Origin: Olsenella sp. SW781
GTDB taxonomy: Bacteria; Actinomycetota; Coriobacteriia; Coriobacteriales; Atopobiaceae
Assembly (NCBI RefSeq): GCF_012027725.1
Contig: NZ_SJOU01000018.1
Location: 1-50,166 of the forward strand
DNA length: 50,166 nucleotides
Direction: 5' to 3'
Position 1 is the stretch's first letter. The number at the start of each line of letters is the position of its first letter. Below are positions 42,279-50,166 of this stretch, piece after piece. The position numbers were made by a program, and so were the translations under genes. Under the pieces are notes generated by a model, which was given only the letters and a program-made list of their open reading frames with translations, was not told the origin of the DNA and did not search any database.

Positions 42279-43952
42279 ATGGCGGACTACAAGTCGGACA
42301 TCGAGATCGCGCAGGAGGCGGAGATGCTGCCCATCACGGAGGTCGCCGCGCGCGCGGGCCTCACGGAGGACATGCTCGAGCCCTACGGGCGCACCAAGGC
42401 CAAGGTCGACATCCACTCGCTGGCGGACCGCCCCTCCAAGGGCAAGCTCGTCCTCGTGACGGCCATCAACCCCACGCCCGCGGGCGAGGGCAAGACCACC
42501 ACGTCCGTCGGCCTCGCCGACGCGATGAACCGCCTAGGCCACCAGACGATGCTCTGCCTGCGCGAGCCCTCGCTCGGCCCGGTCTTCGGCATCAAGGGCG
42601 GCGCCGCGGGCGGCGGCTACGCGCAGGTCGTCCCCATGGAGGACATCAACCTCCACTTCACGGGCGACTTCCACGCCATCGGCGCGGCCAACAACCTCTG
42701 CGCTGCCATGCTCGACAACCACATCAAGCAGGGCAACGCCCTCGGCATCGACCCGCGCCGGATCGTGTGGAAGCGCTGCGTGGACATGAACGACCGCCAG
42801 CTCCGCAACGTCGTGGACGGCCTCGGCGGCGTGGCGGACGGCATGCCGCGCCAGGACGGCTTCGACATCACGGTGGCCTCCGAGGTCATGGCGGTCTTCT
42901 GCCTCGCGACGGACCTCGCCGATCTCAAGGCGCGCCTCGGGCGCATGGTGATCGCCTACACCTACGACCGCAAGCCCGTCACCGTCTCCGACATCCACGC
43001 CGAGGGCGCCATGACGGCCCTGCTCAAGGACGCCATCAAGCCCAACCTCGTGCAGACGCTCGAGGGCAACCCCGCCTTCGTGCACGGCGGCCCCTTCGCC
43101 AACATCGCCCACGGCTGCAACTCCGTCGAGGCCACGACGACGGCCCTCAAGCTCGCCGACTACGTGGTCACCGAGGCCGGCTTCGGCGCCGACCTCGGCG
43201 CCGAGAAGTTCCTCGACATCAAGTGCCGCGCCACGGGGCTCGCGCCCTCCGCGGTGGTGCTCGTGGCCACCGTGCGGGCGCTCAAGTACAACGGGGGCGT
43301 CCCCAAGGCCGACCTCACCACGGAGAACCTCGAGGCGCTCGAGGCCGGCCTGCCCAACCTGCTGCGGCACGTCTCCAACATCAAGGACGTCTGGGGCCTG
43401 CCCGTCGTCGTGGCCATCAACGCCTTCCCCACGGACACCGAGGCGGAGCTCGCCCTCGTCGAGCGCCGCTGCAACGAGCTCGGCGTCAACGTCGCGCTCT
43501 CCGAGGTCTGGGCCAAGGGCGGCGAGGGCGGCGTGGCGCTCGCCAACGAGGTCGTCCGCCTCTGCGACGAGCCGTCCGACTTCCGCTACGCCTACGAGCT
43601 GGAGGGCGGCATCGCCGAGAAGGTCGAGGCCATCGCGACCAAGGTCTACCACGCCGACGGCGTCGACTTCACCGGACCGGCCAGGCGCCAGCTCGCCCAG
43701 CTCGAGGAGCTCGGCTACGGCGGCCTGCCCATCTGCATGGCCAAGACCCAGTACTCCTTCACTGACGACCAGACCAAGCTCGGCGCGCCCGAGGGGTTCC
43801 GCATCACGGTGCGCAACCTCCGCGTGTCCGCCGGCGCGGGCTTCATCGTGGCGCTCACGGGCGACATCATGACCATGCCCGGCCTGCCCAAGGTCCCGGC
43901 CGCCGAGAAGATCGACGTCACGCCCGACGGCAAGATCGTCGGCCTGTTCTGA
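42279..43952 (+). CDS. fhs: Formate--tetrahydrofolate ligase
   Basis: A 557-residue enzyme that makes 10-formyl-THF from formate, THF and ATP, the entry of formate into one-carbon metabolism. The ATP-binding loop is [18 protein letters not shown]; further signatures are [22 protein letters not shown] (landmark [14 protein letters not shown]), [15 protein letters not shown] and [15 protein letters not shown]. Length is exactly that of typical bacterial Fhs. The ATG at 42279 follows GGAGGGGAGC. A TATAGT box at 42238-42243 may be its -10. It heads the operon fhs-fchA-folD-focA-folE-folC. Confidence 0.97.
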   Translation: MADYKSDIEIAQEAEMLPITEVAARAGLTEDMLEPYGRTKAKVDIHSLADRPSKGKLVLVTAINPTPAGEGKTTTSVGLADAMNRLGHQTMLCLREPSLGPVFGIKGGAAGGGYAQVVPMEDINLHFTGDFHAIGAANNLCAAMLDNHIKQGNALGIDPRRIVWKRCVDMNDRQLRNVVDGLGGVADGMPRQDGFDITVASEVMAVFCLATDLADLKARLGRMVIAYTYDRKPVTVSDIHAEGAMTALLKDAIKPNLVQTLEGNPAFVHGGPFANIAHGCNSVEATTTALKLADYVVTEAGFGADLGAEKFLDIKCRATGLAPSAVVLVATVRALKYNGGVPKADLTTENLEALEAGLPNLLRHVSNIKDVWGLPVVVAINAFPTDTEAELALVERRCNELGVNVALSEVWAKGGEGGVALANEVVRLCDEPSDFRYAYELEGGIAEKVEAIATKVYHADGVDFTGPARRQLAQLEELGYGGLPICMAKTQYSFTDDQTKLGAPEGFRITVRNLRVSAGAGFIVALTGDIMTMPGLPKVPAAEKIDVTPDGKIVGLF

Positions 43953-44008
43953 CGGCGTTCATGGCAAGGGTGACGGGGTCGTCTGTCAGGTTTTGAGGAA
44001 GGGGCGCC

Positions 44009-44644
44009 TTGGACGAGAGGTACACGGAGCTGAGCTGCGAGGAGTTCTCCGACCGGCTCGCGGCGCGCGAGAGCGTTCCCGGCGGCGGGGGCGCGGCCGC
44101 GCTCGTCGGGGCGCTCGGGGCGGCGCTCTGCTCGATGGCGGGCTCCTTCACCGTGGGAAAGCCCCGGTACGCGTCCGTCGAGGACGAGGTCCGCGCCCTC
44201 GTGGACGAGGCCGAGGACGTGCGCTACCGCCTGCTCGAGCTCGTGGAGGAGGACGCGGAGGGGTTCGCGCCCCTCGCCGCGGCCTACGCCATCCCGCGCG
44301 ATGACCCCGGCCGCGCGGAGGCGCTCGAGCGCGCGACGGAGGCGGCCGCGATGGCGCCGCTCGCCATGGTGGGGGAGTGCTGCCGCGCGGTCTCCCTCCT
44401 CGAGCGCATGGGGGAGCGCTGCTCGCGCCTGCTCGCGTCCGACGTGGCCTGCGGAGCGCTGCTCGTGCGCGCGGCGCTCGGGGCGGCGAGCGTCAACGTC
44501 TACGTGAACACCGCCTCGCTCGCGGACCGCGCGCAGGCGGCGGCCATCGAGTCCGCCTGCGAGGAGCTCGTCGAGGAGTACGTCCCGCGCGCCGAGCGGC
44601 TCGCCGAGTCGGTCCTCGAGGGCATCCGCGGGAGGTCTCGCTGA
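44009..44644 (+). CDS. fchA: Methenyltetrahydrofolate cyclohydrolase (FchA/FTCD-C type)
   Basis: A 211-residue all-helical protein of the formiminotransferase-cyclodeaminase C-terminal family. The glycine-rich signature is SVPGGGGAAALVGALGAALCSMAGSFTVG, with VNVYVNTASLADRAQA near the C terminus. Stand-alone members hydrolyse methenyl-THF to 10-formyl-THF, and the position between fhs and folD fits that role. The start is a TTG 6 nt after AGGAAGGGG. The stop shares a base with the folD ATG (TGATG), indicating translational coupling. Its presence explains how the pathway could work although the adjacent FolD lacks cyclohydrolase residues. Confidence 0.88.
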   Translation: MDERYTELSCEEFSDRLAARESVPGGGGAAALVGALGAALCSMAGSFTVGKPRYASVEDEVRALVDEAEDVRYRLLELVEEDAEGFAPLAAAYAIPRDDPGRAEALERATEAAAMAPLAMVGECCRAVSLLERMGERCSRLLASDVACGALLVRAALGAASVNVYVNTASLADRAQAAAIESACEELVEEYVPRAERLAESVLEGIRGRSR

Positions 44645-45501
44645 TGGCGGAGCTGCTCAGGGGCGCCCCCGTCGCCCGCGCCATCGCGGAGGGCCTTGCC
44701 CCCCGCGTCGACGCCCTGCGCGCGCGGGGGGTCGAGCCCCGGCTGGCCGTCGTTCGCGTGGGCGAGCGCGAGGACGACCTCGCCTACGAGCGGGCGGCGG
44801 AGAGGCGCTGCCTTGCGGCCGGCATCGCGTTCCAGAGGGTCGTCCTCGAGGCCGACGGCGTCGACCAGGCGTCGCTCGAGGGCGCGCTCGACGCGCTCGG
44901 CGCCCGGGGCGACGTCCACGGCATCCTGCTCCTGCGGCCCCTGCCGGCGCCCCTCGACGACGCGGCCGCGGCGGCGCGCGTCCCCGCCGAGAAGGACGTG
45001 GACTGTGCGGGCCCCGCGGGGCTTCTCGCCACGCTCTCCGGGCGCGGCGGCGGCTTCGCCTCCTGCACCGCGGAGTCCGCGCTCGCGATCCTGGACCACT
45101 ACGGCGTGCCGCTCGACGGCGCCAACGTGACCGTCGTCGGCCGCTCCCTCGTGATCGGGCGCCCCGTCTCCGCCCTCCTCCTGGCGAGAGACGCCACGGT
45201 GACCACCTGCCACACGCACACGCGCGACCTCGCGGCCGCCTGCCGTGCGGCGGACGTGATCGTTGCCGCGGCGGGGTCGCCCGCCGCCATCGGCCCGGGC
45301 TGCGCGCGGCCGGGCCAGGTCGTCGTCGACGTCGGCACCAACTGGGACGCCGCCGCGGGCCGCCTCGTCGGCGACGTCGATTTCGACGCCGTCGAGCCCA
45401 TCGTCTCCGCCATCACGCCCGTGCCCGGCGGCGTGGGCGCCGTAACAACCGCCATCCTGGCCCGGCACGTCGTCGAGGCCGCAGAGAGGACCTGCCGATG
45501 A
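44644..45501 (+). CDS. folD: FolD: methylenetetrahydrofolate dehydrogenase, cyclohydrolase site degenerate
   Basis: A 285-residue FolD homologue. The NADP-binding motif [16 protein letters not shown] and the C-terminal [16 protein letters not shown] are intact, so the dehydrogenase step (methylene- to methenyl-THF) is likely retained. In the bifunctional family the active site has YxxxK and a Gln in the VQLPLP strand; here these read Tyr48-ERA-Ala52 and LLLRPLP, with Leu97 at the Gln position, while the Asp of KDVD (Asp120) stays. The missing Lys is essential for cyclohydrolysis in studied homologues. GGGAGG precedes the ATG; start overlaps fchA and stop overlaps focA (ATGA). Confidence 0.93.
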   Translation: MAELLRGAPVARAIAEGLAPRVDALRARGVEPRLAVVRVGEREDDLAYERAAERRCLAAGIAFQRVVLEADGVDQASLEGALDALGARGDVHGILLLRPLPAPLDDAAAAARVPAEKDVDCAGPAGLLATLSGRGGGFASCTAESALAILDHYGVPLDGANVTVVGRSLVIGRPVSALLLARDATVTTCHTHTRDLAAACRAADVIVAAAGSPAAIGPGCARPGQVVVDVGTNWDAAAGRLVGDVDFDAVEPIVSAITPVPGGVGAVTTAILARHVVEAAERTCR

Positions 45502-46328
45502 AGCTGACCGAGAAGCCCTCCTCGTCCTACAGCGGGGCGATGACCCCCGCGTCGATGGAGCTCAAGAACGAGCGCGTCGCCGAGACCAAGGCCGGGACCG
45601 ACCTCGCGAGCGCCCTCGTGCTCGCCGTCATGTCGGGGGCGTTCATTTCGCTCGGCGCCACGTTCATGCTCGTGGTGAAGTCGGACGCCACGCTGCCCTT
45701 CGCAGCCACGCAGCTGCTCGGCGGCTTCTCCTTCACGCTCGGGCTCTTCCTCGTCCTCGCGGCGGGCGCGGAGCTCTTCACCGGGAACTGCCTCATGGTC
45801 ATGGGCCCGCTCTCCGGGCGCTTCTCGTGGGGCAAGCTCCTCTCGAGCTGGCTGGTGGTGCTCGCGGGCAACCTCGCGGGCGCCCTGCTGGCGTCCGCCG
45901 CCATGCTCGCTGCGGGCGTCGCGTCCGCCAACGGGGGCGCCCTCGGGGAGGCGGCCATCGCCGTGGCGGAGGGCAAGGTCGCGCTTGGCTGGGGGACCGC
46001 CTTCGCGCGTGGCATCCTCTGCAACATGCTTGTCTGCCTTGCCGTCTGGGTCGGCCACTCCGCCAACTCGGTCACCGACAAGTTCTTCTCGGCGCTGCTG
46101 CCGGTCATGGGGTTCATGGCGGCGGGCTTCGAGCACTGCGTGGCCAACATGTTCTTCCTGCCCTATGCGATGATGCTGCAGGCGACGGGCGTCGCCTCGG
46201 GCTCGGTCGACCTTGCGGGCGTCCTGCACAACCTGAGCGCGGCCACGCTCGGCAACCTCGTTGGCGGCGTCGTGCTGGTGGGCGTGTCCTACTGGTTCGT
46301 GTACGGCAGGGGAAGGGATCGCGCGTGA
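45498..46328 (+). CDS. focA: Formate/nitrite transporter family channel
   Basis: A 276-residue membrane channel with six helices, of the FocA/NirC family, which form pentamers and pass formate, nitrite or hydrosulphide. Family landmarks are [40 protein letters not shown], and [13 protein letters not shown], which contains the central-pore His. Its place inside the one-carbon operon, overlapping folD by four bases and folE by four bases, makes formate the likely substrate, imported for Fhs or released from it. Both overlaps imply coupled translation. Confidence 0.92.
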   Translation: MKLTEKPSSSYSGAMTPASMELKNERVAETKAGTDLASALVLAVMSGAFISLGATFMLVVKSDATLPFAATQLLGGFSFTLGLFLVLAAGAELFTGNCLMVMGPLSGRFSWGKLLSSWLVVLAGNLAGALLASAAMLAAGVASANGGALGEAAIAVAEGKVALGWGTAFARGILCNMLVCLAVWVGHSANSVTDKFFSALLPVMGFMAAGFEHCVANMFFLPYAMMLQATGVASGSVDLAGVLHNLSAATLGNLVGGVVLVGVSYWFVYGRGRDRA

Positions 46329-46939
46329 GCGACAAGAGCACGTCGGGCGAGAAGAACGTGAACGCCCAGGGCTTTGGCCCCATCGACAAGCCCCGCGTGG
46401 AGGCGGCCGTCCGCGAGCTCCTGCTCGCCATCGGCGAGGACCCCGACCGCGAGGGGCTGCTCGGGACGCCCGACCGCGTGGCGCGCGCCTGCGAGGAGAT
46501 TCTCGGCGGCACGCAGGAGGACCCGGGGGCGCACCTGCGCCGCCAGTTCCACGAGCCGGGAAACCAGGAGATGGTGATCGTCAAGGACATCCCGTTCTCC
46601 TCGCTCTGCGAGCATCACATCCTGCCCTTCACCGGCCGCGCGCACGTCTGCTACATCCCGCGCGACGGCCGCATCACGGGCCTCTCCAAGATCGCGCGCT
46701 GCGTCTCGGGGTATGCGCGCCGCCTCCAGGTGCAGGAGCGGCTCACCGGGCAGATCGCCGACGCCATGGTGCGCGAGCTCGACCCGCTCGGCGTCCTCGT
46801 GGTGCTGGAGGCCGAGCACACCTGCATGACCATGCGCGGGGTTCGCGCGGCGGGCGCGCTCACCACCACCTCGGCGGTGCGCGGGTGCCTGCGCGACCTC
46901 AAGACCCGCCAGGAGGCCCTTCGCCTCCTCGGGCTGTAG
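46325..46939 (+). CDS. folE: GTP cyclohydrolase I
   Basis: A 204-residue enzyme that converts GTP to 7,8-dihydroneopterin triphosphate, the first step of folate synthesis. The zinc and catalytic residues are visible in [22 protein letters not shown] and [24 protein letters not shown] (landmarks [17 protein letters not shown]), as is the GLSKIARCV motif. Start GTG overlaps the focA stop (GTGA) with AGGGGAAGGG upstream. Directly after the TAG begins a perfect 50-bp-arm palindrome, then folC. Later pterin genes are not in the window. Confidence 0.96.
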   Translation: MSDKSTSGEKNVNAQGFGPIDKPRVEAAVRELLLAIGEDPDREGLLGTPDRVARACEEILGGTQEDPGAHLRRQFHEPGNQEMVIVKDIPFSSLCEHHILPFTGRAHVCYIPRDGRITGLSKIARCVSGYARRLQVQERLTGQIADAMVRELDPLGVLVVLEAEHTCMTMRGVRAAGALTTTSAVRGCLRDLKTRQEALRLLGL

Positions 46940-47049
46940 CTCGCCTATTTGGGCGCCCATTTGGGGACAGGCCCCTTTTGGGCAAGTTTTCAAGCATACA
47001 AACTTGCCCAAAAGGGGCCTGTCCCCAAATGGGCGCCCAAATAGGCGAG
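46940..47049. repeat. GGGGAC-family palindrome, perfect 50-bp arms
   Basis: Arms 46940-46989 and 47000-47049 are perfectly complementary with a 10-nt loop. Each arm contains smaller palindromes (GGGCGCCC and GGGGACAGGCCCC). It starts directly after the folE stop and ends 25 nt before folC, so it lies within an operon and may tune expression between the two genes. Confidence 0.93.
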
Positions 47050-47073
47050 GGAGCTAGTTGCAAGGGAGACACT

Positions 47074-48480
47074 GTGTACCAGCTGCCGTTCGAGGTTCCG
47101 GAGATCACGTACGAAGAGGCGCTCGACGTCCTGCACGGGGCGCTGCGCTTCGGGATCGAGCCCCTGCTCGAGACCGTGGAGGACATGCTCGCCGAGCTCG
47201 GCGATCCCGACCTCGCGTTCGAGTGCGTGCAGGTCGCCGGCACCAACGGAAAGACGTCAACGAGCCGCTTCACGGCCGCCATCCTGGCGGGGGAGGGCCT
47301 CTCCACGGCGCTCTACACGTCGCCGGAGCTCGTGAGCTACACGGAGCGCATGGAGGTCGGCGGCGCGCCCGTCTCCGAGGAGGCCTTCGCGCACGGCATC
47401 TCCGCCGCGCGCGAGGCGGGCCGTCGCGTGAACGAGCGCCGCGCCGCCCAGGGCCTTCGCCCCTACGACGTGACCGAGTTCGACACCCTCACGGTGGCCG
47501 CCATGGTCGTCTTCGCCGAGGCCGGGGTCGACGTGGCCGTGCTCGAGTGCGGCATGGGGGGCCGCTGGGACGCGACCTCCGCCGCCAAGTCCATCCGCGC
47601 CGTGGCGGTGACCGGCATCGGGCTCGACCACATGCGCGTCCTCGGGGACACGCTCGAGAAGATCGCCGGCGAGAAGGCCGCCATCATCAAGCCCGGCCGC
47701 ACCTGCGTGCTCGGGGTGGGGACCGCCACCCCCGACAGCGTCGAGGACGTGTTTCTCGCCCAGGCGCGCGCGGCCGGCGTGACGCCCGTGCTGCTGCGCC
47801 CCGAGTGCCTCGAGGACGCGGCGGGGGAGATGCACCCCGGCGTGCCACGCCGGCACGACGACCTCCCGCGCGCGAGCTACCGGATCGTGCGGCGCCCCGC
47901 GCGCATCGGGGCGCCCCTCGAGCTCACGGTGGCCACGCCGCGCGCCACCTACGAGGAGCTCGCCTGCCTCAAGCCCGCCTACCAGGCCGCCAACGTGGCC
48001 TGCGCCGTGGCGCTCGCGGAGGGCTATCTCGGCCGAGCGCTCGACGCCGACGCGCTCTTCACCTCCGTCGTCCAGTGCCCGACGCCCGGTCGCTTCCAGC
48101 TCCTGCGACCGGAGCCACCCGTCCTCATAGACGCCTGCCACAACCCGCAGTCGGTGGCGGCGTTCCTGACCGCCGTCGATGCCGTGGCGCCCGTCCGGGA
48201 GGAGCGGCCGACGCTCCTGGCGGCCGTCCTCGCCGACAAGGACGTGGCGGGCATCGTGGCCCTTCTCGCCCGCGCGTTCCCGCGCGTCGCCGTCACGCAG
48301 ACCGCGAGCCCGCGCGCCCTCCCCGCGGCCGAGCTCGCCGCCCTCTTCGCCGACGCCGGCGCGGAAGTGACCGGGACGTATCCCACGGTTGAGGCCGCAA
48401 CGTCGGCATTGTGTGGAGAATCCTACGTTGGATGCGGTTCCATCACGCTCGCGGGCGAGCTTGCGGCCCTTCTCGGATAG
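47074..48480 (+). CDS. folC: Folylpolyglutamate synthase / dihydrofolate synthase
   Basis: A 468-residue Mur-ligase-type enzyme that adds glutamate to dihydropteroate or folates. The P-loop is QVAGTNGKTSTSRFTAA, followed by YTSPELVSYTERM, the FDTLTVAAMVVFAEAGVDVAVLECGMGGRWDATS region (landmarks ECGMGGRWDAT), GLDHMRVLG and GEKAAIIKPG, and the C-terminal DACHNPQSVAAFL. The start is a GTG 5 nt after AAGGGAG; the open frame continues upstream into folE only as a shadow. It ends the one-carbon/folate operon. Confidence 0.95.
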   Translation: MYQLPFEVPEITYEEALDVLHGALRFGIEPLLETVEDMLAELGDPDLAFECVQVAGTNGKTSTSRFTAAILAGEGLSTALYTSPELVSYTERMEVGGAPVSEEAFAHGISAAREAGRRVNERRAAQGLRPYDVTEFDTLTVAAMVVFAEAGVDVAVLECGMGGRWDATSAAKSIRAVAVTGIGLDHMRVLGDTLEKIAGEKAAIIKPGRTCVLGVGTATPDSVEDVFLAQARAAGVTPVLLRPECLEDAAGEMHPGVPRRHDDLPRASYRIVRRPARIGAPLELTVATPRATYEELACLKPAYQAANVACAVALAEGYLGRALDADALFTSVVQCPTPGRFQLLRPEPPVLIDACHNPQSVAAFLTAVDAVAPVREERPTLLAAVLADKDVAGIVALLARAFPRVAVTQTASPRALPAAELAALFADAGAEVTGTYPTVEAATSALCGESYVGCGSITLAGELAALLG

Positions 48481-48550
48481 CTTTTGTTACAATTCAGCTG
48501 TCTGTGGCGTCGCACCGTGACGTTTTCCGATGGCAGAAGGAGTCCCCGTC

Positions 48551-48982
48551 ATGCAAGAACTTTTCGACCAGCTCATCACGCCCGAGGTCCGCATGGTCCT
48601 CTACCTCATGGTCGTGTGCGTCGTCATGCTCTACATCCTCTCGATCGTCTACGTGATCCGCGACGCCCAGCGCCGCGGCGCGGAGCCTTGGTGGATGTGG
48701 GCGATCATCTCCGTGATCCCCATCGTGGGCCTGCTCGCCTACGTCATCCTGCGCCCGAGCTCCTACCTCATCGACCGCGAGGAGCAGGACCTCGACATCG
48801 CCCTGCGCGAGCACCAGCTCTCCCACTACGGCATCTGCCCCAAGTGCGGCGCCCCCATCGACCGCGACTTCGTGGTCTGCCCGATCTGCAACACGCAGGT
48901 GCGCAACGTCTGCCCCACCTGCCACCGCCCGCTCAACGCGGACTGGAAGGTGTGCCCCTACTGCCGCACCCGCATCCAGTAG
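48551..48982 (+). CDS. Membrane protein with C-terminal zinc ribbons
   Basis: A 143-residue protein with two N-terminal membrane helices (about residues 15-36 and 47-68, the second ending GLLAYVILRP) and a cytoplasmic tail carrying zinc-ribbon knuckles: CPKCGAP...CPICNTQ and CPTCHRP...CPYCRTR. The PLDNase_N-like segment between the helices (YVIRDAQRRGAEPWWMW) is common in small Actinobacterial membrane proteins. Function is unknown; a membrane-bound regulatory or assembly factor is plausible. AAGGAG lies 8-9 nt before the ATG at 48551. A strong terminator follows. Confidence 0.8.
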   Translation: MQELFDQLITPEVRMVLYLMVVCVVMLYILSIVYVIRDAQRRGAEPWWMWAIISVIPIVGLLAYVILRPSSYLIDREEQDLDIALREHQLSHYGICPKCGAPIDRDFVVCPICNTQVRNVCPTCHRPLNADWKVCPYCRTRIQ

Positions 48983-49010
48983 CGACGCGAAGGTTCTTCT
49001 CGGCACGCAA

Positions 49011-49035
49011 GGCCCCGCCCCGGCGGGGCCTTTTT
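49011..49035 (+). terminator. Intrinsic terminator
   Basis: GGCCCCGCC (49011-49019) pairs with GGCGGGGCC (49022-49030) and is followed directly by TTTTT. It closes the zinc-ribbon gene. The word GTTCTTCTCGGC lies just before it. Confidence 0.85.
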
Positions 49036-49038
49036 CGT

Positions 49039-49066
49039 TTGGCAGGCCCAGGCAGGGCGATATACT
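49039..49066 (+). promoter_or_regulatory. Promoter of the exported protein gene
   Basis: TTGGCA (49039-49044), a 16-nt spacer and TATACT (49061-49066), 34 nt before the ATG. Confidence 0.65.
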
Positions 49067-49099
49067 GAGAACATCACGACCTCGGTGGAGGGGGCTCGC

Positions 49100-49810
49100 A
49101 TGGGCGTATCACGCCGTCTGGCTGCACTGCTCTCGGTGCTTGTGGCCCTTGTCTGTGGCGTCATCCCCGTGCGATCAGCCGCCGCCCAGCTCGCTGATGA
49201 TGACCGGGAGGGGATAGCCGAAGCCCTCGCGTCCGTCTATCTCGACCGCGACTCGTTCGGACTTGACGATGTCGACTTCGAGGCGCTTGAGGTGGGTGAG
49301 CCCCTGCCGGCCTACGAGGCACTCCACTCAGGGCCCGAGCGCGTGGCGCTCGACTACTTCCCTCTCTTCCAAGATGGCGAGCTCGTGGCGTTTGCCCTGC
49401 GTACCGAGGGCGGTATGTTCCAGCTGGATACCGCGCTCGCCCGAGGCGTGGGCTCGCTGGGACCTGATCAAGCCGCCCTTGTGTTCGACCGCGGCGCGTG
49501 CTGGGTGTGGGACGGGGCGTCGCTCGGCACGGCCTTCGAGACCGCCGAGCCCGTCGACGGCCGGTCGGACCTCTCCGAGGGGGTGAGTCCATCCTATTTC
49601 TCGGGCGTCGAGTCTGTCGAGCTTGGCCCTGCGGAGCCGCTTGGCTTCTCGCTGGCGCGGGACCTGACCGCACGGCCCTCGGGAGGGGCTGGGGAATCGG
49701 CGCCCCTTGTCAGCGACGGCTCTTCCGTGTCCCTTGTTGCTGCCGGTGCCGTCGTCTTGACTTGTGTTGTGGTTGCGGCGCTTGTGGTTCGCTTTAGGGC
49801 GAGGAGATAG
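49100..49810 (+). CDS. Exported, C-terminally anchored protein of unknown function
   Basis: A 236-residue protein I do not recognise. A signal peptide occupies residues 1-30 (MGVSRRLAALLSVLVALVC then ...VRSAAAQ, cleavage likely after AAA or AQ). The exterior region contains acidic helices and a DYFPLFQDGELVAFALR strand pair, and a single membrane helix lies at about residues 208-230 followed by RFRARR, so it is a type I membrane protein. No sortase motif is seen. GGAGGGGG precedes the ATG at 49100; a GTG five codons earlier is less likely. A good promoter stands upstream, so it is its own transcription unit. Confidence 0.7.
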   Translation: MGVSRRLAALLSVLVALVCGVIPVRSAAAQLADDDREGIAEALASVYLDRDSFGLDDVDFEALEVGEPLPAYEALHSGPERVALDYFPLFQDGELVAFALRTEGGMFQLDTALARGVGSLGPDQAALVFDRGACWVWDGASLGTAFETAEPVDGRSDLSEGVSPSYFSGVESVELGPAEPLGFSLARDLTARPSGGAGESAPLVSDGSSVSLVAAGAVVLTCVVVAALVVRFRARR

Positions 49811-49845
49811 TTCTGATCTTGCGTGGTCTTCCTCCCGTCCGCCTT

Positions 49846-50146
49846 GAGCATGCCTCGACGCACGGTTTTGCCTGAAATAGAGTCGGTTCCGTGCATGGGG
49901 GCATGCTCGGCAGAGCTGTGCGCAGAGGCATGCTCGGAGGACGCGTTGGCGAGAAGAACCTGCCCTCCGGGCCCATCGAACATGCCCCTGCGTATGGATA
50001 TGGCTCCGCACGCGATGATGCTGGGGCTACGGTGTTTGCGTGCGCGGAGGCATGCTCGTGGCGCTTCCGACGCGTTCTTCTCGCCAGCTTCGTGGCCTCG
50101 AGCATGCCCCGGCGCACATTCCAGTCGAGCATGCCCTGGCGCACGG
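49846..50146. repeat. Array of seven GAGCATGCC 20-bp repeats, mixed orientation
   Basis: Consensus GAGCATGCCYCNGCGCACGG. Forward copies start at 49846, 49978, 50100 and 50127; reverse copies cover 49889-49908, 49916-49935 and 50038-50057. Spacing is irregular (7 to 40 nt). The copy at 49978 is the most diverged. No ORF is visible in this 356-nt stretch up to the window edge, and the array may continue. It could be a set of binding sites for a DNA-binding protein or a REP-type cluster. Confidence 0.7.
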
Positions 50147-50166
50147 AATCGTGCGGAATCCGGCTC

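Noticed and set aside
49846-50146. CRISPR array
   Set aside because: Repeats are 20 bp, occur in both orientations and with irregular spacing of 7 to about 40 nt; no cas gene is present.

Overview
The window is about 50 kb of high-GC bacterial chromosome. GTG and TTG starts, good Shine-Dalgarno sites, obligate-anaerobe style metabolism (indolepyruvate:ferredoxin oxidoreductase, formate-tetrahydrofolate ligase, a ferredoxin-type aldo/keto reductase) and the overall gene style suggest an anaerobic Actinomycetota of the Coriobacteriia (Olsenella/Collinsella-like). This assignment is inference from gene content, not a database match.

Layout. 0-3.6 kb: the end of a histidine kinase, YbjQ, a flavodoxin, GNAT acetyltransferases and, at 2.0-2.35 kb, a candidate type I toxin-antitoxin locus: a 43-codon membrane peptide with a sequestered ribosome site and a convergent antisense promoter. 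3.6-11.6 kb: three ABC exporters followed by a LytTR regulator and a GHKL sensor kinase. The second and third exporters plus the two-component system are bracketed by two near-identical 86-nt palindromic repeats. 12-14.4 kb: a small membrane protein and an ECF sigma factor with its DUF4179-type membrane partner. 14.6-24.1 kb: housekeeping genes (tRNA-Leu, tig-clpP-clpX, a GT8 glycosyltransferase, a TatD nuclease, valS, a methyltransferase). 24.2-35.6 kb: an accessory redox region with LysR regulators, four aldo/keto reductase loci, an iron alcohol dehydrogenase, a nitroreductase, an EamA transporter and DUF2798 proteins. Part of it is a tandem duplication that has decayed by deletion. 35.9-40.7 kb: tcdA and an iorA-iorB-paaK operon for aromatic amino-acid fermentation. 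40.9-48.5 kb: galM, then a one-carbon/folate operon fhs-fchA-folD-focA-folE-folC. 48.5-50.2 kb: a zinc-ribbon membrane protein, an exported anchored protein and an array of 20-bp repeats running off the window.

The most striking property is the density of structured non-coding DNA. At least a dozen palindromes are present, several with perfect 41-50 bp arms, and they fall into a few sequence families (a GGGGAC family, a CATCAAATCT family, the 86-nt family and others). They occur between convergent, co-directional and divergent genes and even inside coding sequence, and several supply the stop codons of flanking genes. A short word, YCTTCTCG, also recurs in coding DNA and in post-gene hairpins.

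Functional links. Fhs, FchA and FolD interconvert formate and methylene-THF. FolD has lost the two residues normally needed for cyclohydrolase activity, which fits FchA supplying that step. FocA would move formate, while FolE and FolC start the pterin pathway and polyglutamylate folate. IorAB makes aryl-acetyl-CoA and the PaaK-like enzyme could recover ATP or recycle CoA. The ECF sigma and its DUF4179 partner, and the LytTR/GHKL pair with exporters, are candidate envelope or peptide-stress circuits.
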